The notes beneath the pieces were generated by a model. That model had not been told where the DNA came from, made no database searches, and was given only the letters and a program-made list of their open reading frames with translations. From CAYUXU01 sp964489695 (GTDB lineage: Bacteria > Bacillota_I > Bacilli_A > Erysipelotrichales > Erysipelotrichaceae), in assembly GCA_964489695.1 (NCBI GenBank), contig CAZAZP010000001.1:1-64000 (forward strand): a stretch of 64,000 nt of DNA. Reading direction: 5' to 3'. Numbering within the stretch: the first letter of the stretch is position 1; each line of letters opens with the position of its first letter. Shown piece after piece: positions 43,501 through 52,733 of this stretch. A program made the translations under genes and the position numbers.

Positions 43501-44860
43501 CGGAACAATTGGTACGGTGGCGGTTAAAAGTGCCTTTGGTTATGTTTTAAATTACGTCGAAGAACTAGATTTACCTCCATTAAAAGAGGCGCTTCGAGTC
43601 CGGTTAGCGGAAGGGTGTTCCGGGGTTAAACGTACAACTGGCCAACATCCCGGCGGCATTATTGTGGTGCCAGCGGAAATGAGTGTCTCAGATTTTACGC
43701 CCGTGCAATATCCAGCTAATAACCCACAAAATGACTGGTTAACGACGCATTTTGAATTCGCTGATATTCATGATAATTTATTAAAATTGGATATTTTAGG
43801 CCACGTTGATCCAACTGCGATGAAATTATTGGAGCGAATTTCTGGTGTCGATGTGCGGAGTATTCCAATGAATGATCCCCAAGTCATGGCTTTATTTAAT
43901 AGTCTTGATAGTTTACATCTAGATTCACGCACTTATGGCGAAAAGACTGGTGCCATCGGCTTACCAGAATTTGGGACAAACTTTGTTCGGAGTATTTTGG
44001 AATTAACCAAACCAACATCGTTTTCTGAATTAGTCCGTATTTCTGGCTTAAGCCATGGAACAGATGTTTGGCTTAATAATGCTAAACCGTTGATAGAACA
44101 AGGTCAATCTTTAAATCATGTGATTGGTTGTCGGGATGATATCATGGTCGATTTAATCAAGCAAGGACTAAAGCCAAAAGATGCTTTTGATATTATGGAA
44201 TCAGTCCGTAAAGGGCGAGGGTTAACCCCCCAATGGATTACTTTAATGCAAAAACACCAAGTCAGCGATTGGTATATTGAGTCTTGTCAGCGGATAAAAT
44301 ATATGTTTCCAAAAGCCCATGCGGTCGCTTATGTGATTATGGCTTTACGGGTAGCTTGGTTTAAAGTCTATTATCCCGCTTATTACTATATTTCGTTTTT
44401 CTCCTTACGGGCCGATGCTTATGATATTGAGGCTTTTATTGGCGGAAAATTGGCGATAGAAAATCGTCTTAATGACATTAATAATCGCTTAAATGAGGCC
44501 AAAAATAACGGGAACGATGTTACGCAAAAAGAACGTGACTTGTTAATCACTTTAGAGGTTGCTTTAGAAATGCATTTGCGTGGTTATCGCTTCAGTAATT
44601 TGGACTTAAACCGCTCATTAGCAACTGAATTTACCCTTGATGAACGGGATGAAAAGGTTTTGATTCCACCATTTATCACGATTGATGGTTTAGGGGCTAA
44701 CGCTGCTAGGTCAATTGTTTCTGCCCGAAATGAATTACCATTTATTTCTAAAGAAGATATTTTAAAACGGACTTTATTATCAACTACTTTAATCAATCGA
44801 TTAGAACAACTGCAAGTCTTAAAGCATCTCCAAGATGAAAATCAATTGGCACTCTTTTAA
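40538..44860 (+). CDS. polC: DNA polymerase III alpha subunit, PolC type
   Basis: Main replicative polymerase of low-GC Gram-positives, with its own proofreading. The 1440-aa protein has an N-terminal domain and OB fold (about 140-285), a PHP domain (HAHTNKSEMDG near 303) interrupted by a DnaQ-like exonuclease (DLETTG from Asp394, HNATFDW, HRADYDAE), a zinc knuckle (CPKC near 904 and CPNC about 30 residues on), the catalytic motif VPDIDLNFS, and a C-terminal region after FPKAHAVAYVIMALR. Length equals that of Bacillus PolC. It carries its own promoter and is not next to rseP-proS as in Bacillus. A dnaE gene lies 10 kb downstream. Confidence 0.97.
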   Translation: MTTPITPLLSKIQLSKTTYDLLKTGSVGKITFHRNQATLAITLKLATSLPFQNWQELTEQLSDYFSVNQLALNLEIENCRYPYLTEYVTHYYKQTASKLGLSQPLVQVSGQQINCRWLDEASLNLAEENTRSLEEFLQQAGFLTFSLNFEIYRDTFDYHEVKVKLSEPPANLTPTLPVHQRKRPYLPIKDLSLITEEIDKIVVVGKIFKLDKVENRTNQRLIVTAYIFDEHSALILKYFEGRRFSREMLEALTLGQSLQAYGNVEYDRFARDLVLKVEKFEIIADLFAQTDQAIKKRVELHAHTNKSEMDGIPSATALVEYAFQLGHPAVAITDHNVVQAFPEAQRAAQKLLKQYPDREFKVIYGVEFNLINDDLKIVFNSSEQVLPTEYIVLDLETTGLSNRYDEIIEFGAVKLENGLVTAQKQFYLNPQRELSHFILQKTGITQEQVDSAAFLAEKIDEIREFIGNYPVVAHNATFDWGFLQAAMEKTERSALTNPVIDTLNLSRTIHSTRRNHALGYVARFYGITYDESSAHRADYDAEVLTNVFLNLLEEAKKLGCKTYDDLNQLMTTSTLLKTMPSHVIALAKNPAGIKALYELVTLAHTTYLATTAKIDDSNEITSATPVLTKSVLNQYRQDLLIGSACFNGEVFETAMNKDQRALEKCLAFYDYIEIQPLTNYQPLIVKQQIPNQARLISILQAIIKSAVKQNKLVVASSDSHYLGPEDKVLRDVFIMAQGVGGTRHPLYYREERLRQSTAAPDQHFRNTEEMLLAYDYLAPEIAYELVVSNTNQIASQIEVNQPIKDKLYTPTITDADQKLAEICYANAFKLYGKPLPAIVAKRLTLELEKITTHGFGVIYYIAHLLVKHSLDHGYIVGSRGSVGSSLVATMANITEVNPLPPHYYCPKCHYQRFYLENEVASGYDLPSENCPNCQTPLVGEGQDIPFETFLGFEGDKVPDIDLNFSSEFQEQAHDFTKTIFGEQNVFRAGTIGTVAVKSAFGYVLNYVEELDLPPLKEALRVRLAEGCSGVKRTTGQHPGGIIVVPAEMSVSDFTPVQYPANNPQNDWLTTHFEFADIHDNLLKLDILGHVDPTAMKLLERISGVDVRSIPMNDPQVMALFNSLDSLHLDSRTYGEKTGAIGLPEFGTNFVRSILELTKPTSFSELVRISGLSHGTDVWLNNAKPLIEQGQSLNHVIGCRDDIMVDLIKQGLKPKDAFDIMESVRKGRGLTPQWITLMQKHQVSDWYIESCQRIKYMFPKAHAVAYVIMALRVAWFKVYYPAYYYISFFSLRADAYDIEAFIGGKLAIENRLNDINNRLNEAKNNGNDVTQKERDLLITLEVALEMHLRGYRFSNLDLNRSLATEFTLDERDEKVLIPPFITIDGLGANAARSIVSARNELPFISKEDILKRTLLSTTLINRLEQLQVLKHLQDENQLALF

Positions 44861-44907
44861 TTTACTTTTTTATGAAACGTTTACTAAAAGGCAGTTCACT
44901 ATTTTTA

Positions 44908-44916
44908 TGTTATAAT
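44908..44916 (+). promoter_or_regulatory. Promoter of the glucosaminidase gene, extended -10
   Basis: TGT followed by TATAAT (44911-44916), 20 bases before the TTG start; the -35 region is poor. Confidence 0.6.
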
Positions 44917-44936
44917 TTAAGCAATAAGGAGGCAGT

Positions 44937-47270
44937 TTGAAAACACATTCTCAAATTAAAATGCTGATAATTGCCTTAGTTTTAATCAGTGGGGGAATTA
45001 TGACAGCTATTCAAATTCAAGCTGAAGCGGAAAACTTCCGAGTTTTTCGTATTTTTCCAAATGGGACATTAAGTGATGTCTTACTTGAAACGACCGATTA
45101 TCAATTAGCCGCTGCTAAAATGAAAGCTGAAGCAGACATTACCCCTAATGTCATTATCGTGGGCTCTTTAAGTCGTAGTCCACTAAAAATTGTGGCAGCT
45201 GATCGGGCCTTAGTTCAATCTTATCCGTTTCGCAAAGGAGAGTTTGGTAGTGCCAGCGGAGCGGCAAATACGCTTTCAATTTTTTCTAATGCGACTTTAA
45301 CCTCCAAAATTACTTATTTAGGCCCGCATTACAAGCTTTATTATCATGAAACCCAAGCGGTTGGGAGTAACTTTGCGGTTAAAGTAACTTTTGAAGGTGT
45401 TACTGGTTATGCAGATTTAAGAAAAGTCGATATTATTCCTTTAATCTTTATTGAACAAGGCTTTATGATGACGCTGGGTGGTCATGAAGATTATTATTTA
45501 AAACAAACCGGAACTCCGGAAGCGGAATATGTTATGCGGATTAAGCCGGATTATTTTCAAGTAACTTATAATCAAAGTGCTAAAACTAATTATCTTACGC
45601 ACGTCTCAACTCGTTCTTGGTATACCAGTGGTACTAGTACTTTAAATTATGGGATTGCCCCAGATTGGTTACCAGTCGGAATGTATTATTCTTTAAACGG
45701 GATAAATTTCTATGCTGATTTTACACTGACTCAACCGGTTTATGATGGTGATAAAATCGGGGCTTATTATAACTATTTTCAATGGTTACCACTACGAACT
45801 TTTGCTGGTTATACTGGCCAACAATATAATGATATCTTAGTGGCACGTGGCAAAACTGATTCCATTTTATATGGTAAAGCCGCCAATGGTGAATATAAAT
45901 CGCAACCATTTTATGAACAAGGCCAAATTTATCGAATGAATTCATTGTTATTTTTTGCTCAATCAGCTTTAGAATCCGCTTATGGAACTTCTTCATACGC
46001 TAAAAACCGCTTTAATTTATTTGGCTGGAATGCTTATGACTCGAGCCCTAATAGTGCAGCTTATTATGCTGGCATTACTGAGGTGGTTCAAACGCATATG
46101 TCCGCCAATATGATGGGTTATGTAAATAAGGATGATTGGCGCTTTGGAACTAGTTTTGGTAATAAAGGTTCTGGGGTAGCCATGCAATATGCTTCAGATC
46201 CCTATTATGGCATTAAAGTCAGTGATTTAGCTTTTAGCATGGATCGTTCATTAGGCCATGCAGAACTGAATAAATATTATTTAGCTAAATTAAATGATGA
46301 TACAGTGATTAATATTCGAAAAGAAGCTAGTACAACTAGCGCTATTTTATATACGACTAAAAGTAAACTGATTAATCAAATTGTAGCTTTGTTTACTTTA
46401 GAAAAATTTGGGCCAGCTAATGATTTTTATCAGATCATTACTCCAGTCTCTAATAAGAATACGACCGCTGAGGTGGGTTATGTCCATGAAAGCTTATTGA
46501 CCATTTTAGATCAAACTAACCCAGGCGGGGTAAGTGTCGATCAAACAGCTGATGGTAGTTTTACGCAAAATTTTATCTTAGCTGCTACTTTGAATTTACG
46601 TTCTGCACCAAGTACCGCCGGGACAGCGTTAACCCAAATCCCTAGTAATACGGTAATTAGTGGTGAATTGACCAATAACGGCTGGATTAAAACAACCTAT
46701 GGTGGGAAAACTGGCTATGTTAGCTATGAATATGCTAATATCTATCACTCCACTATCATTGAAATACCAACAGAAACACCAACTGAACCAGTTGAACCCA
46801 TTGAACCAGAAGAACCAGAACTACTTGATCCAAGTGAAACTGCTCTTTTTGAACTATTAAATGTCTCGTTAACCAAAGGAATTATCACTGGTTTACCACT
46901 AAATCAACCAGTTGAACAGTTAATAAATACTGTTTTAGCAACGTTTTCAGAGCTAGAAGTTACGATTAAGTCTGCTGATGGTCAAATAAAACTACCAACT
47001 GAAGTGATTTTAACTGGTGATCAGTTATTCATTGAATCAGCTGAAGAGTTTAGTAAGCAATATCAGATCGCAATTATTGGTGATGTAAATGGGGATGGAA
47101 AAATTAGTGCTATAGATTATGCCCGGATTGCAAACCATATCTTAGGTCGGAAAGTCGTTACTGGATACGAATTAGAAGCCATGGATTTAAACCGCGATGG
47201 CAATGTTAGTGCCGTGGATTATGCTCGCTTAGCTAATCATATCCTCGGTAGAAAATTACTTTATGAGTAA
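44937..47270 (+). CDS. Secreted glucosaminidase with SH3-like domains and C-terminal dockerin-type module
   Basis: The 777-aa protein starts at TTG with AAGGAGG 4 bases before it. It has a signal peptide (1-32), an N-terminal region with a possible SH3-like fold (about 75-165), and a glucosaminidase (endo-beta-N-acetylglucosaminidase-type) domain around 330-440. Its likely catalytic Glu346 lies in QSALESAYG, followed by NLFGWNA. Then come two SH3-like repeats (about 450-525 and 545-605), a Glu/Pro/Thr linker (about 608-640), a small beta domain (about 645-710) and a dockerin-type tail (715-773). The tail has two calcium-loop repeats, DVNGDGKISAIDYARI and DLNRDGNVSAVDYARL. It probably trims peptidoglycan, and the dockerin implies attachment to a cohesin partner. 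No cohesin is recognised in the window. Confidence 0.85.
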   Translation: MKTHSQIKMLIIALVLISGGIMTAIQIQAEAENFRVFRIFPNGTLSDVLLETTDYQLAAAKMKAEADITPNVIIVGSLSRSPLKIVAADRALVQSYPFRKGEFGSASGAANTLSIFSNATLTSKITYLGPHYKLYYHETQAVGSNFAVKVTFEGVTGYADLRKVDIIPLIFIEQGFMMTLGGHEDYYLKQTGTPEAEYVMRIKPDYFQVTYNQSAKTNYLTHVSTRSWYTSGTSTLNYGIAPDWLPVGMYYSLNGINFYADFTLTQPVYDGDKIGAYYNYFQWLPLRTFAGYTGQQYNDILVARGKTDSILYGKAANGEYKSQPFYEQGQIYRMNSLLFFAQSALESAYGTSSYAKNRFNLFGWNAYDSSPNSAAYYAGITEVVQTHMSANMMGYVNKDDWRFGTSFGNKGSGVAMQYASDPYYGIKVSDLAFSMDRSLGHAELNKYYLAKLNDDTVINIRKEASTTSAILYTTKSKLINQIVALFTLEKFGPANDFYQIITPVSNKNTTAEVGYVHESLLTILDQTNPGGVSVDQTADGSFTQNFILAATLNLRSAPSTAGTALTQIPSNTVISGELTNNGWIKTTYGGKTGYVSYEYANIYHSTIIEIPTETPTEPVEPIEPEEPELLDPSETALFELLNVSLTKGIITGLPLNQPVEQLINTVLATFSELEVTIKSADGQIKLPTEVILTGDQLFIESAEEFSKQYQIAIIGDVNGDGKISAIDYARIANHILGRKVVTGYELEAMDLNRDGNVSAVDYARLANHILGRKLLYE

Positions 47271-47289
47271 GACGAAGGGTGGAGTTAAA

Positions 47290-48756
47290 ATGAACAAACG
47301 AAAATTTACTTTTATCACAATTATCTTCTTCTTATTGGTTTCCCTTTGGCCAACTAAGCTCTGGGCGGCCAGTAATATCTATTTGAATGAAAAAGCTTCA
47401 GTCAGTATTAGCCAAAGCTGGAGTAAGTCTGGGGCGGGCTTTTATACTTTAAGTTATCGATTTAATGATGAAGCAGCCACCGTCCTGGCTGAAGGCGCTG
47501 TGGGCGATTTTTTATCACAAAAGTTTGTTAAAAGTTTTAGTACGACCGCCACGTTTACCCCGAAAAAAGCTGGTAAATATACCATTATTTTGGCCTTTGA
47601 CTTAGTTGATTCAACTGCTGATGCCAATGAATTTAGTGTGCCTAATAAAACTGTAGTGGTTGAAGCCGTTCAAAAACCAGTCACCCCTAAGCCACCAGGC
47701 CCAGTAGTTGATAAAGATAAAGATAAATATCCTAGTGCGGAAGAGTTAGCTGCCCAAGCTTTAGTCTTAAAAAAGCTTAAACCGCTGGTTAAAAGTGTGG
47801 CGATTATTTCTGAATCCGAGAAATATTTTGCGGAAACACTCACGGAAATAAAAACAGAGCCAGAACTATTTTTATATAGTTATAAGTTACCTAGTCGGGT
47901 TGATGAGGTTTCATTTAAATTTCAACCAATCGCAAATAATGTCGTCATTAGTGGAGATTTAAGCGCTAAAGTATTAGCGACTAATAAAACGCAAGATTTT
48001 ACTTTTAAATTAAAAGATCATGAGATTGAGCAAACTTTAATTATCCGCCTAGAACCAACTTTACCAGAGTATCTGGAAGTTTCATTTCAAAATCAAAAAT
48101 TTAAATTATATGATGATGAACTATTAGATGCATTTTTTGCGCGTTATCATTACAACCGTGTCGATTATACGACCGCCGCAAATCAAAAAGCCTTTTATTA
48201 CGAACTCAATACGCTTCAGCTACAGTTATTAGTTGACGCCACGGGCCAAGCGGAGTTTTACCGCTTAGATGACAACCAGCAACCCGTAGAACCTGTCGTA
48301 TTATTAAGTAATAATGAAACTTTATTAGTGGTTAGCCAAGCTGATAGTGAAACTGCGCAAAAGACCATAAATCAAGCCGCTTATAAAAGCCATGAAGTTG
48401 TTTTACCAGCGGATTTATTGCAAGTAGATTCAACGTTAACCTTTAAAAATCAAGTGTTTGGTTGGGCTTATAATAATCAATTAATTGTTTTCGGCCAAAC
48501 TCAAGCTGGAAATGAACTTTATCTGTTAAGTGAAAATTCATTTGAAAAAGTTGTTGTGGCCTTTGATGAAAAACCAAAAGCCCAGTTTAATAGTTTAGTG
48601 GGCGGTTTAATTGGGCTCAATCTACTAACGGCAAGTGTCTTTATTGGCTATGTGGTAAAAGAGAGCAAATGGAAAAAACAAAATCTCAAAGCTCGAGAAA
48701 TACGAAAAAAACTGGCTAATCGTGAGTTAGATGATGATAACACAGCTCGTGATTAA
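47290..48756 (+). CDS. Membrane-anchored surface protein of unknown function
   Basis: I do not recognise a named family. The 488-aa protein has a signal peptide (about 1-26, ending LWAAS), a beta-rich immunoglobulin-like region (about 30-125), a Pro-rich linker (KPVTPKPPGPVVDKDKDK, about 127-145), a second beta domain resembling a cadherin-like sandwich (about 160-265), a third region (about 270-430), and one C-terminal membrane segment (about 435-460) with a basic cytoplasmic tail. The start at 47290 has GGTGGAG upstream; ATG 47263, overlapping the glucosaminidase, is the alternative. Tight spacing suggests that the two proteins act together, this one possibly as anchor or receptor. Confidence 0.72.
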   Translation: MNKRKFTFITIIFFLLVSLWPTKLWAASNIYLNEKASVSISQSWSKSGAGFYTLSYRFNDEAATVLAEGAVGDFLSQKFVKSFSTTATFTPKKAGKYTIILAFDLVDSTADANEFSVPNKTVVVEAVQKPVTPKPPGPVVDKDKDKYPSAEELAAQALVLKKLKPLVKSVAIISESEKYFAETLTEIKTEPELFLYSYKLPSRVDEVSFKFQPIANNVVISGDLSAKVLATNKTQDFTFKLKDHEIEQTLIIRLEPTLPEYLEVSFQNQKFKLYDDELLDAFFARYHYNRVDYTTAANQKAFYYELNTLQLQLLVDATGQAEFYRLDDNQQPVEPVVLLSNNETLLVVSQADSETAQKTINQAAYKSHEVVLPADLLQVDSTLTFKNQVFGWAYNNQLIVFGQTQAGNELYLLSENSFEKVVVAFDEKPKAQFNSLVGGLIGLNLLTASVFIGYVVKESKWKKQNLKAREIRKKLANRELDDDNTARD

Positions 48757-48798
48757 CCAAACTAGTAAAACAAACTGCCTTTACGACAACTTTTTTTG

Positions 48799-48804
48799 TA
48801 TAAT
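48799..48804 (+). promoter_or_regulatory. smc promoter (-10)
   Basis: TATAAT, 22 bases before the smc start, with a TG just upstream and no good -35. Confidence 0.5.
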
Positions 48805-48826
48805 AGCGCTATGAGATGGAGGATTT

Positions 48827-51775
48827 ATGTTTTTAAAGAAAATTGAAATGAAAGGGTTTAAATCCTTCGCTGATAAAATAGAGATCTCCTTTGATCAAAA
48901 AATAACAGGCATTGTTGGTCCGAATGGTTGTGGAAAAAGTAATATCGCTGATGCTATTCGATGGGTATTAGGTGAACAATCTGCTAAATCCTTACGCGGT
49001 TCAGCTATGACCGATGTTATTTTTGCTGGTAGTGATCAACGTAAAACAGTTAATATGGCGGAAGTAACCTTGGTTTTTGATAATAGCCAACAACATTTCA
49101 ACTCAGAATACCAAGAAATTGAATTAACACGTCGCATTTATCGGGGTAGTGGTGAAGGTGAATATTTATTAAACAAAACTCCGGTCCGTTTACGTGATAT
49201 CCAAGAATTAATTATGGATAGTGGTTTAGGCCGTGATACTTTAAGTATGATTTCTCAAGGAAACATTAGTGCTTTCGCAGAAGCTAAACCAGCGGAACGA
49301 CGCGGGTTATTTGAAGAAGCGGCTGGTGTAGCTAAATATAAAAAACGTAAAATCGAATCGTTAAGTAAACTGACACGAACCCAAGAAAATCTTGATCGAG
49401 CCGCTGATATCTTATACGAATTAGAAAAACAAGTCGTACCATTAAAAAAAGCTGCTGAAAAAGCTAAGCTTTATCGCCAGAAAAAACAACGTTTAATTGA
49501 AATTGAACAAGCAGTTTTGGTACATGAAATTGATCAACTTGAAAACCAATTAGCTGCTTTAAAAAAGCAGAGTTTTGATTTAGAAAGTCAAATTGTTTTA
49601 CAAAAAACTAGTATTAATGTTTCCGAACTAACCAATGATGAAAACCGCAAAGAACTAAATGCGTTAGATAAAGAAGTTAATAGTTTACAAGAACAAGTTT
49701 TAAATATTGTTGGAGAAATCCAAATCTTAGAGAAAAGGCGCGCTGAAATTGAAGAAAAGCGGAAATATGTCTTAGAAATTGGGGATCAATCCGCTAAAAT
49801 TCAAAGTTTAAAACAATTAACTGATGAAGCTAAGTTTGAATATGATGACCGTTTACAGCGTTTTAATGCATTAAAAACAGAGGTTGATCTAGCAAATCAA
49901 GCTTTTTCGAGTTTAACCTTACGCTTAATTGATGAAGAACAAACCTTAAATGAAGGCTTAGGTTGGTTAAGAAAATTAAATAATCGCTATGAAGTATTAG
50001 AAAATATTACTAAACAGCCCTATATCCAACAACAAGGTGTTCGTTCGATTATGGAAGCCAAGGCTAGTTTACCAGCGGTTTTAGGTGTTGTGGCGGAAGT
50101 CTTAACGCCCGAAACAGGTTATGAAGAAGCCTTAAACGTGGCCTTAGGTGGCTCAATTTACCATCTAATTACTACCGATGAAGCGGGAGCGCGGCAAGCG
50201 ATTCAATTTTTAAAAAATAACCGTAGTGGTCGGGCCACTTTTTTACCAATTACGGTTTTAAAACCACGTTATTTACCGAAAGAACATCAGATTATCGCGG
50301 AACATACTAGCGGCTATCTGGGGGTAGCAAGTGAATTTTTAAGTTGTGAACCACAGTTTGATGTGGTGTTTGATTCATTGTTAGGTAGTGTTTTAGTTAC
50401 CGACAATTTGGAGGCCGGTAACCAATTAGCAAACCTTTTAAAATATCAATATAAGATTGTGACATTGGAAGGGGATGTGATCCATCGCGGTGGTTCAATG
50501 ACGGGTGGTTTTAAACGTGAATCTCAATCAATCTTAACTAGTAAAAAAGAGATGGGCCAAGTCTTAAGCCAAATTGAAACACAGGAACTTACCGTTGCTA
50601 AATTAAGTCAACAACTGGCGAATAGTAAACGGGAAAAAACGCAATTAGAAGCGGAAATATTAGAAAAGCGAATTAGTGCGGCTAAGCTTGAACCATTAGT
50701 AGATGCAAAAAGGTCAAAATATGAACAAATTTTAGCCGAGTTTGAAGCTTTAAATATTGATGAACCATTGGCTGATAGTGAAGCTAGTTTTACTGATGAA
50801 TTAGTGATTAAGTTAACCCAAGCTTATTCTGATCGTGATCAAGCCACTGGCTTAATTAAAACTAAACGAGAACGTCGGTTCGCCTTAACTAAAGAACTAG
50901 AACGGCGCGAACAAAAACACCGTAGTATGCGGAGTGACCAACAAGAACTACAAGGCACTTTAAATACTAATCAAATTGAAATTGCCCGCTTAGAAACCCG
51001 ATTAGAACATAATCTAAATTTACTAAGTAGTGAATATCAAAGCACTTATGAATTTGCGAAGCAACAAGTAACATTAACCGTCAATGAGGAGTTAAAGGCC
51101 GAAGTCGGGACTTTAAGACAAGCGATTGCTGACTTAGGTAATATTAATATGACCGCTCCAGAAGAATTTATTGAAGTTAACGAGCGTTATGAAGAACTAA
51201 AGCATCAATATGATGACTTAGTCTTAAGTAAGAAACAATTAATGGAAGCCATTGATGAAATGGATGTCGTGATGGTTGAACAATTTAGCCAGATGTTTAA
51301 TAGTATCAATGAAGAGTTAAAGGAAACTTTTGCGAAACTATTTGGTGGCGGTAAAGCCCGCTTAATTTTAGAAAATCCGGAGGACATCTTAAATACGGGC
51401 ATTGATATTGATGTTCAACCACCGGGTAAGAATATTCAAAATATTCGTTTATTTTCGGGGGGAGAAAAAGCCTTAATCGCAATAGCTGTCTTATTTTCAA
51501 TCTTAAAAGCGCGACCTATTCCACTTTGTATCTTTGATGAAGTGGAAGCAGCTTTAGATCAAGCTAATGTGGAAAGGTTCGCTGATTATGTGCAAGAATT
51601 TAGTCCTAGTACGCAATTTATTGTCGTAACTCATCGACCTGGTACAATGGCTAAGTGCGATGTGCTTTATGGTGTTACGATGCCGATGCAAGGTGTTTCC
51701 CAAATGTTACAAGTAAAACTAATTGACGCAAAAGAATATGCGATGGAAAGGAAGTTGGCTAATGGGGTTGTTTGA
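48827..51775 (+). CDS. smc: Chromosome segregation protein SMC, short-armed
   Basis: ATPase that compacts and aligns chromosome arms with ScpA and ScpB. The protein has Walker A GPNGCGKSN (31-39), a coiled-coil arm (about 165-400), the hinge (about 405-530, ALNVALGGSIYHLITTD), the return arm (about 560-820), the signature LFSGGEKAL and Walker B CIFDEVEAALD. At 982 aa it is about 200 residues shorter than Bacillus SMC (near 1186), from shorter arms on both sides. Mollicutes such as Mycoplasma have SMCs of this size. It overlaps ftsY by 14 bases. Confidence 0.96.
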   Translation: MFLKKIEMKGFKSFADKIEISFDQKITGIVGPNGCGKSNIADAIRWVLGEQSAKSLRGSAMTDVIFAGSDQRKTVNMAEVTLVFDNSQQHFNSEYQEIELTRRIYRGSGEGEYLLNKTPVRLRDIQELIMDSGLGRDTLSMISQGNISAFAEAKPAERRGLFEEAAGVAKYKKRKIESLSKLTRTQENLDRAADILYELEKQVVPLKKAAEKAKLYRQKKQRLIEIEQAVLVHEIDQLENQLAALKKQSFDLESQIVLQKTSINVSELTNDENRKELNALDKEVNSLQEQVLNIVGEIQILEKRRAEIEEKRKYVLEIGDQSAKIQSLKQLTDEAKFEYDDRLQRFNALKTEVDLANQAFSSLTLRLIDEEQTLNEGLGWLRKLNNRYEVLENITKQPYIQQQGVRSIMEAKASLPAVLGVVAEVLTPETGYEEALNVALGGSIYHLITTDEAGARQAIQFLKNNRSGRATFLPITVLKPRYLPKEHQIIAEHTSGYLGVASEFLSCEPQFDVVFDSLLGSVLVTDNLEAGNQLANLLKYQYKIVTLEGDVIHRGGSMTGGFKRESQSILTSKKEMGQVLSQIETQELTVAKLSQQLANSKREKTQLEAEILEKRISAAKLEPLVDAKRSKYEQILAEFEALNIDEPLADSEASFTDELVIKLTQAYSDRDQATGLIKTKRERRFALTKELERREQKHRSMRSDQQELQGTLNTNQIEIARLETRLEHNLNLLSSEYQSTYEFAKQQVTLTVNEELKAEVGTLRQAIADLGNINMTAPEEFIEVNERYEELKHQYDDLVLSKKQLMEAIDEMDVVMVEQFSQMFNSINEELKETFAKLFGGGKARLILENPEDILNTGIDIDVQPPGKNIQNIRLFSGGEKALIAIAVLFSILKARPIPLCIFDEVEAALDQANVERFADYVQEFSPSTQFIVVTHRPGTMAKCDVLYGVTMPMQGVSQMLQVKLIDAKEYAMERKLANGVV

Positions 51776-52733
51776 TCAATTAAAACAAGCCTTCAAAATC
51801 AAATCAGCTGAGCATTATTTACGAGGATTTCAACCGACTAATTTAGCTTTTAAACAGAAGTTTAGTGAACTAGAAGCTGATTTTAAGCAAGTCGATCAAC
51901 AATTCTTAGAGCGAGTTTTAGTGATTTTATTAGAAAGTGATATTGGTTATCCGACGGCTGATAAAATCATCCAACAACTAAAAGCAAAAACGCGCTTAAA
52001 ATTAAAGTTGAGTTTTTCTGCCGTCATTGAGCAGCTATTTACGATTATGCATGATTTATATGGTGAACCAGCTCAACCACTGGTTTATAATCCTGTCGGA
52101 CCTACCGTGATTTTACTAGTAGGGGTCAATGGAAGCGGTAAAACGACTAGTTGCGCTAAATTAATCAAGTATTTTCAAGATCAAGCAAAATCCGTTGCCG
52201 TCGTCGCAGCTGATACTTTTCGGGCTGGGGCAGTGGAACAGTTGGAACGTTGGGCAACGCGGCTTGATGTAGCTTGTATTAAAGGTAAAGCTCAGGGTGA
52301 TCCTAGTGCGGTTTTGGTAGATGGTTGTCGCTACGCTCAAGCTGAAAACATTGATGTTTTGCTTTGTGATACAGCTGGTCGCTTACAAAATAAACGAGAA
52401 CTGATGCAAGAATTAGCTAAAATGCACCGAGTAATCAGTCGCGAAATCCCGGGCGCTCCGCAGGCAGTTTGGTTAGTTATTGATGCTACGACTGGTCAAA
52501 ATGGTTTAAGCCAAGCTGAGGTATTTTTAGAAGCAGCGAAAGTCACTGGTATCATCTTAACGAAATTAGATGGGACTGCCAAAGGTGGGATTATCCTGGG
52601 AATAAAAGATCAATATCAGATTCCTGTTGAGTTTGTCGGTTTAGGTGAACAATTAACCGATTTAGCACGGTTTGAGCTAGATAGTTATTTATATAGTGTT
52701 GCGGAAGGTATTTATGATGTTAAAGAAGACTGA
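51762..52733 (+). CDS. ftsY: SRP receptor GTPase FtsY
   Basis: Membrane receptor that docks Ffh-ribosome complexes. The 323-aa protein has the NG core with GVNGSGKTTS (from residue 121), DTFRAGAVEQL, DTAGRLQNK, TKLDGTAKGG and the C-terminal FVGLGEQLTDLARFE. The acidic A domain is absent and the N-terminus is very short, as in other Gram-positive FtsY. The ATG at 51762 lies within the end of smc. It overlaps ylxM by 20 bases. The smc-ftsY-ylxM order is conserved in Bacillus. Confidence 0.95.
   Translation: MGLFDQLKQAFKIKSAEHYLRGFQPTNLAFKQKFSELEADFKQVDQQFLERVLVILLESDIGYPTADKIIQQLKAKTRLKLKLSFSAVIEQLFTIMHDLYGEPAQPLVYNPVGPTVILLVGVNGSGKTTSCAKLIKYFQDQAKSVAVVAADTFRAGAVEQLERWATRLDVACIKGKAQGDPSAVLVDGCRYAQAENIDVLLCDTAGRLQNKRELMQELAKMHRVISREIPGAPQAVWLVIDATTGQNGLSQAEVFLEAAKVTGIILTKLDGTAKGGIILGIKDQYQIPVEFVGLGEQLTDLARFELDSYLYSVAEGIYDVKED

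Noticed and set aside
47290..48756. Cohesin domain in the surface protein
   Set aside because: The beta-rich regions do not show a recognisable cohesin sequence; kept as a hypothesis only.
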